Origin: Deltaproteobacteria bacterium
Lineage (GTDB): Bacteria; Myxococcota; Polyangia; Haliangiales; Haliangiaceae
Direction: 5' to 3'
Assembly (NCBI GenBank): GCA_018262455.1
Contig: JAGSPR010000256.1
Location: 1-9,732 of the forward strand
Length of the DNA: 9,732 bases
Under the pieces are notes generated by a model that saw only the letters and a list, made by a program, of their open reading frames with translations, did not search any database and was not told where the DNA came from. The position numbers and the translations under genes were made by a program. This document shows, one piece after another, positions 9,082-9,732 of the stretch (position 1 is the stretch's first letter; each line of letters opens with the position of its first letter).

Positions 9082-9732
9082 ACGCACGCGCACGACCGCC
9101 GCTCCCCCGTTGTCGCCGTCGAACGGCGACTTCGACGAGTACCGCCTGGTGCGCACGCTGGGCCGGGGTGGCATGGGCGAGGTCTTCCTGGCCCAGGACA
9201 CGCTGCTGGATCGGATGGTGGCGATCAAGATGATCGCGGGGGTTTCCCCCAGCGCCGATCAGCGCGAGCGCTTCCTGGTCGAGGCGCGCGCCGCCGCGAG
9301 GATCCAGCACCCCAACGTCGTCGGGGTCTACCGGGTCGCCGAGCGAGACGGGCGACCGTTCCTGGTCTGCGAGTTCGTCCGTGGCGAGAGCCTCGACAAG
9401 TTGCCGCGACCGATGCCTTGGTCACGCGCGCTCGAGCTCGGGATCGGGCTGGCGCGAGGCCTCGCAGCCGCACATCGACGAGGCGTGCTCCATCGCGATA
9501 TCAAGCCCGCCAACGTCATGGTGTCCGAGGATGGCACCGTCAAGCTGCTCGACTTCGGCCTGGCGAAGCTGATGGAGCCCGATGCTGGCAGCCGCCGTCC
9601 AAGCACGACCTATCCGGCAGCCCACGCAAGCGACGATCGACCGAACGCCGCCACCGACGTCACGCAGTTCCTGGCGACCGACCAGACCCAGCGGGTCCAA
9701 CGTGAGCCTCCGGTCGACCCCGGGCAGACCCT
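9074..9732 (+). CDS. Ser/Thr protein kinase, PknB/Hanks type (3' truncated by window end)
   Basis: 219 codons are visible and the frame is open at the window end. The ATG at 9074 lies inside the end of the activator gene (ATGGTTAG), an 8-nt overlap that implies coupled expression. Kinase motifs are complete in the N-lobe and catalytic loop: Gly-rich loop LGRGGMGEV (29-37), ATP-binding Lys52 in VAIKMI, Glu70 of helix [11 protein letters not shown] (140-149) with catalytic Asp142, and DFGLAK (160-165). After DFG, at least 57 more residues follow without the GTPxYMAPE end of the activation segment that usually comes within 25-35 residues. This stretch is rich in Thr, Asp, Pro and Gln and contains [14 protein letters not shown]. 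The kinase is therefore likely active, with a long Thr-rich activation-loop insert that could be autophosphorylated and read by the neighbouring FHA domain (inference). Membrane or sensory regions would lie beyond the window. Confidence 0.94.

Overview
The window is gene-dense, very GC-rich and strongly biased to G/C at third codon positions. Its signalling genes are typical of a predatory or social Myxococcota-type bacterium (former Deltaproteobacteria, Kofleriaceae/Haliangium-like): Ser/Thr protein kinase, FHA-containing sigma-54 activator and multi-PAS histidine kinases. The lineage is inferred from gene content and composition; no rRNA is present.

Layout. Bases 1-711 (+) hold the 3' part of a beta-barrel-like protein that ends in a coiled-coil and a proline-rich tail. 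A convergent block on the minus strand, read from 4857 down to 732, holds four closely packed genes: a PAS-PAS histidine kinase, a single-domain receiver overlapping it by 4 nt, an M29 aminopeptidase/NicX-like metalloenzyme 21 nt further on, and a GNAT/FemAB-like acyl- or aminoacyl-transferase overlapping that by 4 nt. The transferase gene is interrupted by one in-frame TAG. A 207-bp divergent intergenic region (4858-5064) contains a perfect 16-bp palindrome. Reading right from it are a hybrid histidine kinase (PAS-PAS-HisKA-HATPase-REC), a spacer with a degraded 42-bp tandem repeat and a run of nine Gs, a sigma-54 enhancer-binding protein with an N-terminal FHA domain and what looks like a degenerate GGDEF domain, and a Ser/Thr protein kinase that starts 8 nt inside the activator gene and runs off the window end.

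How the genes may work together (inference). The left module resembles a sensor kinase and stand-alone receiver controlling or accompanying two enzymes that act on amino acids, peptides or small aromatic compounds. The right module puts His-Asp signalling (hybrid kinase without an output domain) beside Ser/Thr phosphorylation (kinase plus phosphothreonine-reading FHA activator). The activator has no receiver domain, so its most obvious input is the overlapping Ser/Thr kinase. I found no tRNA, rRNA, CRISPR array, complete insertion sequence or convincing terminator.

The points most worth checking are the amber-interrupted transferase, the FHA/GGDEF-like/AAA+ architecture, the unusually long activation segment of the kinase, and the repeat/poly-G spacer before the activator, which may be an insertion-sequence end remnant.
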